Shown here: positions 43,101-64,000 of the stretch, piece after piece
How positions within the stretch are numbered: position 1 is the first letter of the stretch
How the letters are laid out: the number at the start of each line of letters is the position of its first letter
DNA from: Glandiceps talaboti
Lineage: Eukaryota > Hemichordata > Enteropneusta > Spengelidae
Assembly: GCF_964340395.1 (NCBI RefSeq)
Contig: NC_135560.1
Coordinates: forward strand, 16,269,598 to 16,333,597
Length of the DNA stretch: 64,000 nt
Direction of reading: 5' to 3'
The notes under the pieces: model-generated
What the model saw: the letters and a program-made list of their open reading frames with translations, nothing else
The model's database searches: none
What the model was told of the DNA's origin: nothing
Position numbers and translations under genes: made by a program

Positions 43101-44852
43101 ATATATACAAATAGAAGGTATACATAAATCGACATGATCGGTGTGAAACGCTCAAAAGAACAGTACAGTTGACATCAGTCGAATTCTTACGAGTAAAACA
43201 TTTGAATGTGTGGGACCAAATATGGAAGAGTGGTAAACAGCGCCAAACAAATGTAATGCCGTGTTTTATGATACTGGATTGTAAAATGAATTACCCTTAC
43301 ATACATTATGTTGTTTATAAAATACATATCTTTGGGCCCGGATCGGTATTGATATTTTATTTCGTTTAAAAAATATATATATTAAAACATTCTTATTTTC
43401 GCCCCATTTTCTCGATATTTTCTTAAACTGCAAGTTTAGGGTTGACATGAATAAAAGAGTAAGATCGGGTAATTCGAAACTATGTAGCCTGAAAGGTCCG
43501 GGCTGAAAGGTCCAGCCGTTGGTCAGCTTACGATGAATGTTCGCATGACCTAAGATCTCTTTCACAACCTCGTGATCACACCAATATGTCGTCTGCCGGG
43601 CACGTGGCTTACACGCGTATACAATTACCCACTTCACCTCTGGAAGCAACTGCCGTCGCGATATGTCGGCCGTGTCTACGTACCTTTGTGAACTTTGTAA
43701 ATTTGTCCCGCGTAGTTTGTGACGTCCATTTTAAAAAGTGGACATTGTTGTCAAACAGACATTGTTCTTTTATTTAATAGAAAGATGTAAAGAGAATAAT
43801 TAAATGCAGGAATGCTGGTAGCTGTGGATATATACTCTACGAGGTTCGACACGTCTAGAGGTGTCGAACCTCGTAGCTTATACATCTAGAGCTAGAATGC
43901 CGAGTATTCTCCCCCTCGGCCTCGGGATTGTTCCTCACGAGAAAACAGTGTACATATATACAAACATATGACAATGTAATCGAACGATCGCCAACACAAC
44001 ACAAAACATGCGAAATCGGGGGTGGGGTGGGGTGGAGTAGAACAGTGAAACTTAGAGAGACGACAGATCCTTGCCAGCCTTACGAATCTGAGTGATCGTC
44101 GAAGCTATCAACACTTGACAGGCGGATCTTTGTATATTACATGAAATATACGGTACTATAGTATTTACATACACTTCGTATATAACGATGGTAAGTGATA
44201 CGTAAATTGTGGCAAAATAGTACTTTTTCTCGTCATAAAGTTTTACAATCTATATTACTTTTACTTAGACGAAACAGATTGGAATCGTACAACAATTTTC
44301 CAAATACAATGATACTGACCCGCGTTCTTCATCTTCCACGGATGTATATATTTCCAGCACGAGTTCGAACGTTCACGTCACACTATGTTTTGCATTCCAG
44401 TGGTGACATACATTGTAAAATGGTTTAACTTTTCACGGTGAACGAAGTAAACAAATCTCGTGTCGTGTTTTACATGATATATGACCAGGAAATTGTTGAC
44501 CTACGGGATTGAATAAACTCAGTATGGTACAGCAGTTTACATGAACAGTATTTATATTCAGCGGTACACTTTATTGTTGTCATGCTTGGGTACGCTACAT
44601 AGAAAAAAATATTATGTCTCCAAACTATGTTTCCGTTTCAAGTGGTGAATTTTTAAAATAAGGATAAAAAATGTGCAGTTTCTTCCCAAGGATCAGTTTT
44701 TGAACGCGTTTGGATGTCGAGTGTTTTTATTTTTTTTTTAAATAAAGGAGTGAATTATAACGTTGTTACTTACGTTGTGATACAGCTGTCTTGATGAGGA
44801 GAAGATGTAGCGATAACCAAAACAATGATAAGCCACTGAAAAGGGACGACAT
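21818..44852 (-). CDS. ALPL: Alkaline phosphatase ALP-3, GPI-anchored, with long C-terminal linker (complete, 9 exons)
   Basis: Third paralogue. Exons in transcript order: 44774-44852, 39521-39744, 38465-38639, 37126-37301, 36080-36284, 35634-35774, 24837-25028, 23335-23472, 21818-22386: 632 codons plus TAA. Signal peptide MSSLFSGLSLFWLSLHLLLI. Active-site residues: Asp62, Ser112 (VSDSAGTATA), Thr175 (HATPAA, the TNAP-like residue where ALP-1 and ALP-2 have Ser), Glu333, Asp338/His342 (RIDHAHHK), Asp379/His380 (TADHSH), His461 (SHGGED). Exon 4 is 21 bases longer than in the paralogues (insert with TMVPGGEKAAG). The last intron of ALP-1/ALP-2 is absent; instead the final exon adds about 110 residues rich in Thr, Ser, Asp and Glu before a hydrophobic tail. 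Intron 6 is 10.6 kb and full of mobile elements. ULK3 starts 2.0 kb away on the other strand. Confidence 0.94.
22943..22969. mobile_element. Tiny palindromic insertion, copy 3 (27 bp, 7-bp TSD)
   Basis: Starts CTCAGACCACTATAGAGA and ends GGTCTGAG. Flanks GTCTATG (22936-22942) and GTCTGTG (22970-22976) differ at one base. It is nearly the reverse complement of copy 4, lacking two bases. Located in ALP-3 intron 8. Confidence 0.8.
23852..24573. mobile_element. 722-bp TIR element with GCGACG subterminal repeats
   Basis: Ends GGCCCGGTTACACATGCAAC and complement of GTTGCATCGTGTAACTGGGCC form terminal inverted repeats. Subterminal regions are rich in TTGCGACG, GCAACTCG and CGTCGCATGCGACG, including a central-left palindrome around CCGACATGTCGG. 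Flanks TTCA and TTAA suggest a TTAA-type target duplication with one change. No transposase; non-autonomous. In ALP-3 intron 7. Confidence 0.75.
26412..26780. mobile_element. TTAA-type MITE, copy 1 (AGGGGCACA family)
   Basis: Terminal inverted repeats AGGGGCACAGGCTGAGTT and TCTGTCTGTGCCCCT. Flanked by TTAA (26408-26411) and TTGA (26781-26784). Non-coding interior. Same family as 47935-48367 and 54212-54562. Confidence 0.7.
27685..33275 (-). CDS. Possible spliced transcription unit nested in ALP-3 intron 6
   Basis: Not recognised as any family. Candidate exons on the minus strand: 33123-33275 (51 charged codons from MHVRMPEDRKGESEDFINNV to GTTAGT donor); 28918-28998 (CAG acceptor, frame YQVKLEIGELRKKQLILFRM, GTAAAT donor); 27685-27769 (AACAG acceptor, frame SGMSNWLVLLDFTKINKQAL, TAG stop). 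Phases of the last two agree, but joining the first to the second needs an intermediate exon I could not find. The middle piece looks coiled-coil. A TGACGTCA site lies about 225 bases upstream of the ATG. It could be a cargo gene of the surrounding TIR segment, an independent nested gene, or chance. Confidence 0.25.
28410..28800. repeat. Dispersed repeat copy (CCCATGAGGCA family)
   Basis: Same blocks as at 12212-12440: AAGGGAATACCCACTCCAGG start, TTTCATAAAACTTTGGG, and GACTCCCATGAGGCATCAC. Another copy at about 9000-9400. Confidence 0.55.
29330..30600. repeat. 1.27-kb ACTAT-type pentanucleotide array with higher-order period
   Basis: Almost pure TACTA/CTATA pentamer units with CTGTA, CCATA and TTATA variants. 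A variant block containing TTCACTATACTATATAC and then ACTCAACCATACC recurs with a 553-base shift (tcact at 29711 and 30264; tcaacc at 29798 and 30351), showing segmental duplication inside the array. Long TILY frames are artefacts. Confidence 0.95.
31990..32243 (-). mobile_element. tRNA-derived SINE, copy 1
   Basis: Minus-strand element: tRNA-like head with TGGTTAGTGTG (box A-like) and GGTTTGAGCCC (box B-like), body with CTGTATAATTGGGGACCTGG and TAGGAT, and 3' end AAGCGCTATATTAGAACCC followed by an AAT-rich tail (ATTATTATTACTATTATT). Related copy at 60540-60805. Confidence 0.8.
34089..35277. mobile_element. 1.19-kb TIR element (GGCCAGAAAAA family)
   Basis: Left end GGCCAGAAAAATAAAAAAGC then TGTTCAACGGGC; right end GCCCGTTGAACAG then T-run and CTGGCC. 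The GGGTAGGTAGGTCG block next to the left end is mirrored by GGGTAGGTCGGGC near the right end. Interior AT-rich with no convincing ORF. In ALP-3 intron 6, just outside the 8.75-kb segment. Confidence 0.7.
35850..36041. repeat. (CA)n/(CCCA)n/(CATA)n compound microsatellite
   Basis: Lies between ALP-3 exons 5 and 6. Read-through frames (MYVC, HTHT) are artefacts. Confidence 0.95.
36558..36586. mobile_element. Tiny palindromic insertion, copy 4 (29 bp, 7-bp TSD)
   Basis: Starts CTCAGACCACTTCTCTATA and ends AGTGGTCTGAG. Exact direct repeats GTTAGGG at 36551-36557 and 36587-36593. In ALP-3 intron 4. Confidence 0.85.
36594..37113. repeat. Dispersed repeat copy related to 18597-18775
   Basis: The 3' part (about 36960-37113) shares CACTTTTTAGC, CGGAATCG, GGAGGGTCA and TGTAATTACTGAAGG with the copy in ALP-2 intron 1. 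GGGTGACCC and GGGTCACCC near 36592 and 36979 could be inverted. Class unknown. Confidence 0.5.
37369..37625. repeat. (CAT)n and 43-bp-unit element in ALP-3 intron 3
   Basis: CAT triplets (37369-37404) followed by three units with GTTGAGCCAGACGATAAAA and TGTAGCA, ending in ACGTTTTGTTTCAGGTTTCG. Same family as the ALP-1 and ALP-2 arrays. Degraded reversed pieces also appear at about 39150-39400. Confidence 0.8.
39764..39980. repeat. (CAT)n/(CAC)n/(CAA)n triplet microsatellite
   Basis: Directly upstream of ALP-3 exon 2 on the sense strand (exon ends 39744), mirroring the triplet tract ahead of exon 2 in ALP-1 but with the complementary strand as sense. Poly-Val/Met frames are artefacts. Confidence 0.95.
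41886..42314. mobile_element. 429-bp TIR element (GATAGTTCAATGTAGGATAA family)
   Basis: Ends CGAGACCGATAGTTCAATG and complement of CATTGAACTAGTGATCTCG, each continuing with TAGGATAAAA. Arms about 28 bases with two or three differences. No coding capacity. Confidence 0.6.
43837..43876. repeat. Perfect 16-bp hairpin
   Basis: CTACGAGGTTCGACAC (43837-43852), an 8-base loop, and its exact reverse complement (43861-43876). A diverged relative of the right side (GTGTCGAAACCCCATAGC) is at about 40538-40555, suggesting a dispersed element. Confidence 0.7.
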
Positions 44853-46851
44853 TGTGTACTCGCGTCTATGTACTGTCGGCTACAGACAAAGAGAAAATAT
44901 GACTAAAGGACAGGCGGTGCAAACGGAGCTTCACTAGTTTCATCAGCAGTCGGCGCTTAAATGATGAGTGCTGATCTTATCATCAAGCACCGGTGACTCG
45001 TTACATGCCACGAAAGTATATGAAAGCAAATAAAACATATTCACAGTATAAATTCCGCCAAGAAAGTCGTTTTTAATCGAAAGTTCAACCGTACTTTAAA
45101 TGGGGGAGAGAAGAGGATGTATTTTCACCTGGGAATCATCCATTTGTTCAAAATATGCCTTGGAACCTACCATATTACAGATTAACGCAATTTAGAGATA
45201 TAAATGCATATATTTTGGCTAAATATGATAAAAACATGAATTCTGAAAACGTTTTTGCGATAATGTTCTAAAATGGAGATACCTATTTCAGAATGGAACG
45301 GTCCAGGGCAGCTGTCTTTGATCCTCCTAGGTTAGTGAATACTTTTGTTACCCATACTCCAACACCGCGCCGTGCAACGCCATTCATATACTTTGAGCGT
45401 ACGTGGTCAACTCATGTGCGATTTTTGGCATCTCCATGCCCCGTTCACGTGTGTATATAGTGGTTCCAGCTACCCCTCCATCGCCTCCTGTCAGCGCCGG
45501 CTTAGTTTATCTCAAATTTCCACCAATATTACATCGATTTTACAGAAAGTTTACTAATGAGATGTGATGAAGATATACAATTTTAAGGAGATCATGATGC
45601 TGACTTGTGATTGATTCTATCCTGGGCTGCTTTGCTATACGGGAATTCGAAGTATTTGTACTGGCACACTAGGCTTCATATTAAACCAATTAAGAGAGTA
45701 ATCAAAACAATTAAGACTAGATTAAGTTATCTATAATCTAAACACCAATTAGTAGCCTATTTAGCTAGGCTAAACACCCAAGATGGTATACAGTCGTCTA
45801 ATACACGTATGATTCTTCACACAGATGGAGTGAAACTATAGTGCGCGCGTAGGCCAAGTTGATGTAGCTGCACCACGCACGTACGAGATCATTCCTCTCG
45901 CATGCTACTTTCTCTCTCTTTCTCCCACCTCCTCACAAATATTAGTAATTACCCGTTGAAATTAATGATACACAGGAAATGGATGAAATAGAGCATATCT
46001 CACATGAGTGAGTTCACATGTTGTCAAGGCAACGACAGTCATCCGGCAACGGTGCCGGCAGCAATTTTGAGTGTGCTCTGTGCAACTTATCATGAAGTTC
46101 AAAGTTCAAGTTCAAAAGCGTGCAATGCTGTACTTGTATGTTGTCTGGTATTATAGTACTGTCATAGTGTCTCTTTTACCAATGTTGAATCTGAGTTACC
46201 GTAAAAACACATAAACGGGGGGGGGGGGGGGGGCAAGAAGAAGCTGGCATTGAATCCCTGACCTAATTTACTACTATGTCATCGCAGACCAGTAGAAAGT
46301 GATCAGAGATGTCATGTATGCGCTGCGACAACGAGGGCTGACGGATGAAGGATGGACAAGGTACAATTTTCGTCGCAAACCAGAGCTGTTAATTCTTCCG
46401 CGACACTGCAGCACTGCGAAATAAAGCCACTTGTCTTGGAAGGTGCCGTAAAAGAGGCTATGGTTTACGACGATGATTTTTCGTAACTTGTAATCGCCAC
46501 TTTCTGTTTTTCATTGATATGTAAAACTTCATAAAGATCGTAAAAACTGTAATTTAGGGACTGGTCAATTTCTTGACCCCTTCATATTCAAGGTCAGTTT
46601 ACTTCAGATGCACTGAAGCTGTTGAAGGGACAACAGTCAGAATTGATATCTGTAGCATTCCATTTACGGGTAAGGCTATGCTTAGTTTAATTCATTTCAA
46701 AGATAACAATTTCAGGAGGAATTACTATTGGTTACTAAAGTACACATGCAAATACAAATCATGTGATGATGATGGGGCCGGCTGTGCATTTCTTTCTGCG
46801 TGAAGCGGCATATTCGCTTGAGGGCGCTGTTGCCAGTCAGCTGAGTTAAAA
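44853..46851. promoter_or_regulatory. Divergent spacer between ALP-3 and ULK3
   Basis: The two start codons are 2.0 kb apart on opposite strands, so this stretch must carry both 5' regions. No TATA-like element at a convincing distance was seen for either. A run of 17 G lies at about 46217-46233. Open frames at 45345-45557 and 46573-46803 lack domain or splice support. Confidence 0.5.
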
Positions 46852-58620
<11,769 letters not shown>

Positions 58621-58656
58621 GTGAGTACATGTATATAGTTGCACAGACAACAGGTA

Positions 58657-58657
<1 letters not shown>

Positions 58658-58731
<74 letters not shown>

Positions 58732-58792
58732 CGTGCGTGCGTGTGTGTGTGTGTGTGTATGTGTGTCTGTGTGTATACATGCATGTGTGTGT
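58658..58792. repeat. (GT)n microsatellite
   Basis: Starts 38 bases after the donor of ULK3 exon 14. The continuous frame from that exon into poly Val-Cys is intron read-through. Confidence 0.95.
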
Positions 58793-60539
58793 GCAAGTCT
58801 ACACGATGTAGAGGATTTGTAATATAGCGCTAGATAGTGCAAAGTTTGCAGGAACGGAGTACACACAAGACTTAAAAAGCTGAGCGTGCATTCTTTCTAT
58901 AGTATGTGATTGAAAAAGGTGAAGATCATTGTGTAAAAGTCTACATGACATGCAGGTGCAGCAGTGATGTATCAGTTCAGTCATTGCTAATTGACACAAA
59001 GCTTGTTTTCAGTAATGGTAGACAATTGAACTTCGAGAGGTATTGCAAGCAACACATTGCCAGGAGGCATGCACTTGTTACTGTTGTTTCACTCAAAAGT
59101 GTTTTGAACTTGTTTTTCACAAGACCTTACAATACATTAACGGTACAAGTCAGGGTCTTTATCTGTAAGATCACTTATTTTTCACACTCACTACTGCTCT
59201 GTTGTTGACACTTGTACGGTTATATTTGACTGGCCATGTATTCTCAGAGAAAACTCAGCGAGTGACAAAAACAGCTTTGTTATTTTGGTGGTGGGTATCA
59301 TTTACATGTAACTGGTCTGAATGCTGTCCTTGAGAGACACAAGGCTTTTAGAGTAAAGAGTGAGATGAAAACATGTAGTCTAGTCTTGTTTGTAGTACAA
59401 AGTGACTGGTTTGAACCAGGGTCTTATTTCAAGAGTATGTTGAAGTGTTTACTTTCTGTAGAGGTTAAGGCATCTGTTGTGAAGGAGTTTAGGTGCACTT
59501 TACAGAGAAGCAAATTTCAGGTTGCTCTTTAAAGATGTGAAACCCTGTGCTCAAACCCACACAAGCCGTCAGTGGACTCTCGATCTCAGCCATTTCAGTC
59601 AATGTTCCCTTACACAGAGTTTGATATTTAAATTATGAACGTCTGAATTCATTATTATGGTTGTTTGAAGTTTGAATTGTATACTTATAGACACCATTCA
59701 TTTCATTTTGAGCAAGGTTTTACTGTACAAATAAGTAAACAATGGTGGCATAGGCAGTTAAAACTAAAAAAATTCAATGAAAATGTTTGGAAAAATGAAA
59801 CTTTGGTGTCAAATGATCATACATGTATAACAGTTTTGCAATTACTTATTTTTCACAGAAAGTGAAAATGTTAAAATTAGTGACTACAGTTTGAGTGTAT
59901 GTTGTTGCAGAATGGGAGAAGTAATCTAAGACTTGTGTTTTGAGTTTTCGTTAAGAAAGATTGGGGAAAAACATAACTGTAAAGGGGTTGCAGTACAGTA
60001 GATTGTCAACTGAGAAACAGTTATTTGTGAAGGCAAATGTTTCAGGTTGGGTTTTGCTCCTGTAGACTAAAAGTTAATGGAATTTGGCAAGAAAATGATG
60101 AAGCCTTAATTTTTAATATCAAATAACATAGTGATGATAGAGCCTATAATAAGAGTAATCATATGATTTGGATAGCTGTCCATCAAATGAAGTATACTGC
60201 ATTTATAGAACCAGGCTGGGATTAAGTTGTATCAGTAAATAGACTTTATGCTTGACTGATCACATCCACATTAATTACTGTTCAAACTCCACGTGAAAGA
60301 GTACTGAGTGAAGTGTCCTTACATTGCTTGCTTTTCCTTTTGTGTGTGTTTTTAATAGAAATGTATAGAACTAGTTCAATGTTAGAGGTGGTGAACTCAG
60401 TAAACAAGTTCATACAAGGTGACCAAAATGGCTGGTTTGAACAGTAATTAGAATAACTGAACTCTAAGGTTCAGTAGTGCTGTAGTTATGACAAGTGTCT
60501 GTCGGGCTGGCTGACTGACTGTCTGTCTGTCTGTCTGTC

Positions 60540-60805
60540 CTTTGGCAAGATTTGAATCGCAATTGTGCCCCAGTCAACCCAGCTGTATAATTGGGGACCT
60601 GGTAGGATAGCGGTTGCAATTCAATGCTTTAATCCTATGTGCTTATAGAGGCTGCAATGAATTGTATGCTCTGCAGGGAGTTAAAGTAGGGCTGTTGCGT
60701 CGCTATAGATCCATGCCAGGGATAATAATTGTTAAGTGTTTGGAGCACAGTGTGGGAACTTCCCAAAGCACTATATAAAATCTAATATTATTATTATTGT
60801 TATGA
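60540..60805 (+). mobile_element. tRNA-derived SINE, copy 2 (head truncated)
   Basis: Shares GGCAAGATTTGAA, GTCAACCCAGCTGTATAATT and GGGGACCTGGTAGGAT with copy 1 (31990-32243), has an insertion or longer body, and ends in AAGCACTATATAAAATCTAA with an ATT-rich tail. The tRNA-like head is replaced by a (CTGT)n tract. Confidence 0.75.
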
Positions 60806-63800
60806 ACTATGCATAGGAAATTTTTCACAAATTTGAGAGTATGTAACACACATATAATTTGAGTGAGTATTTTAAAAACTAAGTAGATGCAATGGTTATA
60901 TTAATTATACACTAAAGTGGCACTAGCTGCACTTGGAACATGTTTTTTTTTAAAAACTGTTTTGTTAGACGTAATTACTTATGACATCGTATACACTACA
61001 CAGCATTGAATCCTCTGTGGGTTAACACACTTTTATAGCTGTACAGCACAGATAATATGGTACATAAATCCCAAAAAGTTGATTTTTGGTCTGCACCCTA
61101 AAATCAACACCTCAATACACTTACACTATCAACTACATATGGATCAAATCCACCCGTAATTATAATGTACAATGTCTCTAATTATTGATATTTTTTTTTT
61201 ACAATTTTCGGTGAATTAACTAAATATATAATCAAGTTACAGCTAATGCAGCTTCAAGGTAAAAATGACGGCAGTGTAAAGGCCTTTGAAGACAGAATGG
61301 AAAATTCATAAGGGAGGTCGAAAATTGTAGGAAGAAAAAACTAAATCCCTGGATTAATTCAGTTGACTGTAAACTAAGGCAGGCTAATTAACAAAGACAA
61401 CATTCTTTTATGAGCTTTATTTGGTTATGGAGTTTGTCCTTAAGTGAATTTTGGAAGTCAATCAAGTCACGTTTTTGCAATGTTCTGATAGTTGACTACG
61501 TGCTTCTGCCCACAAAACCTAAGCAATGGCATGCTGAGATAAAAATCATGAACAATAAATCCACTGAAAAAAGAATAACAGCAGAAATCAGTCGTCCTAA
61601 AAATTCCCAAGGTAATGTTTTTCCTCTGTGAGAAATAAGTAGTTTTCATGATAAAGAGTGAGATTTTGACAGGTTTTAGCTCATTTTTTAAATGTAATAT
61701 GAAAAAATTGTCCTATAATTCAAGTAGAATGAAGGTGCTACCTGGTAAAGATGGACTAAGAAATGTGGAGACAGGAGGTCAAAGGTTACATCAACAGTTC
61801 ATGTGTAACAAATGAGACAATTTTGTTGTACCTTGTTGAATATTTTCCACTTAATATTGATAGTATATATTATTCTGTCAAAAATTACAGTACAGTCTAT
61901 TGGAAAGCCATGTCAGTTTTATCCCATTTCCTCTGTTACTTGGATTTCCCAACTTCAACTAAAACATTGAGTCAAGGTTTTGAACTTTTATGAACAGCAA
62001 TACTCTCAAACAGTGTTAGTATCAACCTAGTGGGTTTGTTGTGATATCAAATCTGAAAACAGGACCTCGTTACATGTATATAAGTGTGCATACTCATTTG
62101 CATGAGTGTGTACAGTGTTCTAAATGGCCATACTTTCATGACTAAAACAAAGAGAAAGTGCACCAGAAAACATTGTGATTGTGAACATGAGTACGAATAC
62201 CTTGAGTACCCCGACTGACACTCGTGTATCACAGGGTTCTGTTATTATATAGTCTAGTGCTATCCTTTATCAAATCTCAAGATTATTCAATACCACGTTG
62301 GCATCCAGACTAGCTGTTACATCATGTGTTCACGTGATTGCGTGCACCCAGATTGCTTGCATCCTCATTTGCATACAGGTATTGAATTTTTGGTATTGCG
62401 CTGCAGTGCAATCTCCAATAGTATGTGTATGCACAGATGCAAATCATCACTAAGAAACACCGTAACATAATTATGTAGGAATGATACTCAAATGTACTGA
62501 AAAAAAATCTGTAATCGTCTACTGCAAGATGTCTGGTTTACCTACCTTGAATAGTGTTTCATGTAGTATTTATTTGCTACATGTCCATGTTAAAGACTTC
62601 ATTGTAAAAGGTTGTATGCAATTAGAAATACATTCCCTGACCCTGTCAGGAAAATAATAACACTCAAAGTAAATACAAAATAATCACCAAAGTCCTTGCT
62701 TAATCAAAAACGTCTGTTTGCACATTTTGTGCTATCTTCAAAGTTTGTAAATTTTGTGTGTGCAAGATTTACCACACAGCATTTACAACAGAAAGTGAAA
62801 TGCAAGGAAATTGTAATCCCATTAATTCAAAGACCAGAAATGCATGGAAAAGGTCACACATATTGTTAAGTCTTAAATTATGAGTATGCTGTAATATATT
62901 AGTATCACAAGTCATCAGTTGATAGCTAATCTAAATAAGAGCTGACAAAGTGAACGCATATGACACATTTAGTTGTAGAATTCACTCAAAATACATCGAA
63001 AAAAAATTAAATCACTCAACTCATTCACAATTATATGATATACTCTGGGGAAAACCTATCTAGTTGTCAACCTATACTTAGAAATGTGTCGGAGATTTAA
63101 CACTGAAGGGGTCTCGCAGCCTGACAGCAAATTGGACTGGAAAAAAAAAAACGAGTTTAGAATTAAAGAAGTAATGTTAGTGGCCCTGAGGTGTGATTCA
63201 GCCAATATGTACTGTTTTTCGAGTCGGTTTTCCGTGGCAGGTGTGTGTTCTGACAAGATTTTGCAATTCAAGTCTGCGAGACGAGATGAAGTATAAACAA
63301 CTATAATTAAATTTCAACCTCCAAATCAATGTAATAAATTTACAGCGCTTGTTTTAGTTGTTTTAGCTCTAATCCGATGGGCTTTTCCTTTCATTTACTA
63401 ACCTCCGGCAGTTTGAAAATCCTATTTTCAATATTGGCCATGTCAAGGGAGAGCCAGGGGCTTCTAAACACATCAATAGTAATAGTGGAAAGACTGAGTG
63501 TGGTCATGCTAGTTGTTGTGTGTAGTATTATTGCAATGTATTGATCTCTTGGCTAGAATTACAAAACGGGACTGTAAGAAACTCATAACAAGCTGTTGTG
63601 TGTAATGCATCTTATTCAGTGCTACAATGATGAAAGCTCATCTGTGCAAACATTCAGTCTCTCTGTTCATAAATTTAACTTCATGTTGCAGCAAGAAGCT
63701 CATCAAAGCATTGGCCAGGAATCTACTGTAGCTTAAATCAGTTTCTGAAGTCACAACACTTGCAGACAATTATTCCAAATTTTCGGAAGTTGTTTTTAGC

Positions 63801-63848
63801 ACAAGTGAACTCTGAGGTTCAGTAGTGATAGAGAAGTAGTAAAATACA

Positions 63849-63885
<37 letters not shown>

Positions 63886-64000
63886 GGTTTCTGTCTACCG
63901 GTCTATGACCAAAATCATGGTACTAGGAAAATAGGAACGTTATGGAAGTTTTACCAGATTTACCTTTTCCTATTGCCAGGGTTTCCAAAACCTCAACAAA

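Larger units (their letters stand above)
39745..44773 (-). other. ALP-3 intron 1 (5.0 kb)
   Basis: Holds the triplet tract, (CTGT)n at 40034-40095, a TIR element at 41886-42314, and the perfect hairpin 43837-43876. Short open frames (for example at 41239-41433 and 43266-43649) show no recognisable domain or splice context, so no gene is called. Confidence 0.6.
58621..64000 (+). other. Downstream region of ULK3 (terminal intron or flank)
   Basis: Apart from the GT tract, a SINE (60540-60805) and two copies of a repeat with TGAACTCTNAGGTTCAGTAG followed by (CTGT)n (about 60450-60540 and 63805-63888), no gene is recognised. It should contain the ULK3 terminal exon if that lies within the window. 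Confidence 0.6.

Noticed and set aside
45345-45557. 70-codon frame in the ALP-3/ULK3 spacer
   Set aside because: No recognisable domain, no matching splice sites, composition not distinct from background.

Overview
The window is metazoan nuclear DNA. Genes are split by GT-AG introns, coding density is low, and the AT-rich introns are packed with microsatellites, miniature inverted-repeat elements, tRNA-type SINEs and a Penelope-like retroelement. Together with the gene content (GPI-anchored animal alkaline phosphatases and the kinase ULK3) this suggests an aquatic invertebrate. I cannot name the species or phylum from the sequence alone.

Layout: three paralogous alkaline phosphatase genes fill positions 364-44852. 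ALP-1 (+, 364-8526) and ALP-2 (-, 11665-19557) converge tail to tail. ALP-3 (-, 21818-44852) follows ALP-2 in the same direction. All three could be assembled exon by exon to full open reading frames of 532, 521 and 632 codons. They share the same intron positions and phases, and nearly identical exon lengths (224, 175, 155/176, 205, 141, 192, 135/138), so they descend from one spliced ancestor by local duplication. All keep the zinc and magnesium ligands and the serine nucleophile, and all have an N-terminal signal peptide and a hydrophobic C-terminus typical of GPI anchoring. ULK3 (+, from 46852) lies head to head with ALP-3 across a 2.0-kb spacer. Fourteen exons give 559 codons of kinase plus two MIT-type regions. 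Its last exon was not located with confidence.

The introns hold the unusual material. (1) A 27-32 bp palindrome with ends CTCAGACC/GGTCTGAG occurs four times, once in an intron of ALP-1, once in ALP-2 and twice in ALP-3. Each copy is flanked by a 7-bp direct repeat, and one copy has a matching empty site elsewhere in the window. (2) A 5'-truncated Penelope-like element with a GIY-YIG endonuclease lies in ALP-1 intron 2, next to an 87-bp perfect inverted repeat whose arms each carry a hammerhead-ribozyme-like core. (3) An 8.75-kb segment in ALP-3 intron 6 is bounded by a 20-bp exact inverted repeat with motif-rich subterminal regions, and contains a possible spliced transcription unit. (4) A 43-bp tandem-repeat element is present in introns of all three ALP genes. 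(5) A 1.27-kb ACTAT-type pentanucleotide array has a 553-bp higher-order period. Several TIR elements, SINEs and simple repeats account for much of the rest.
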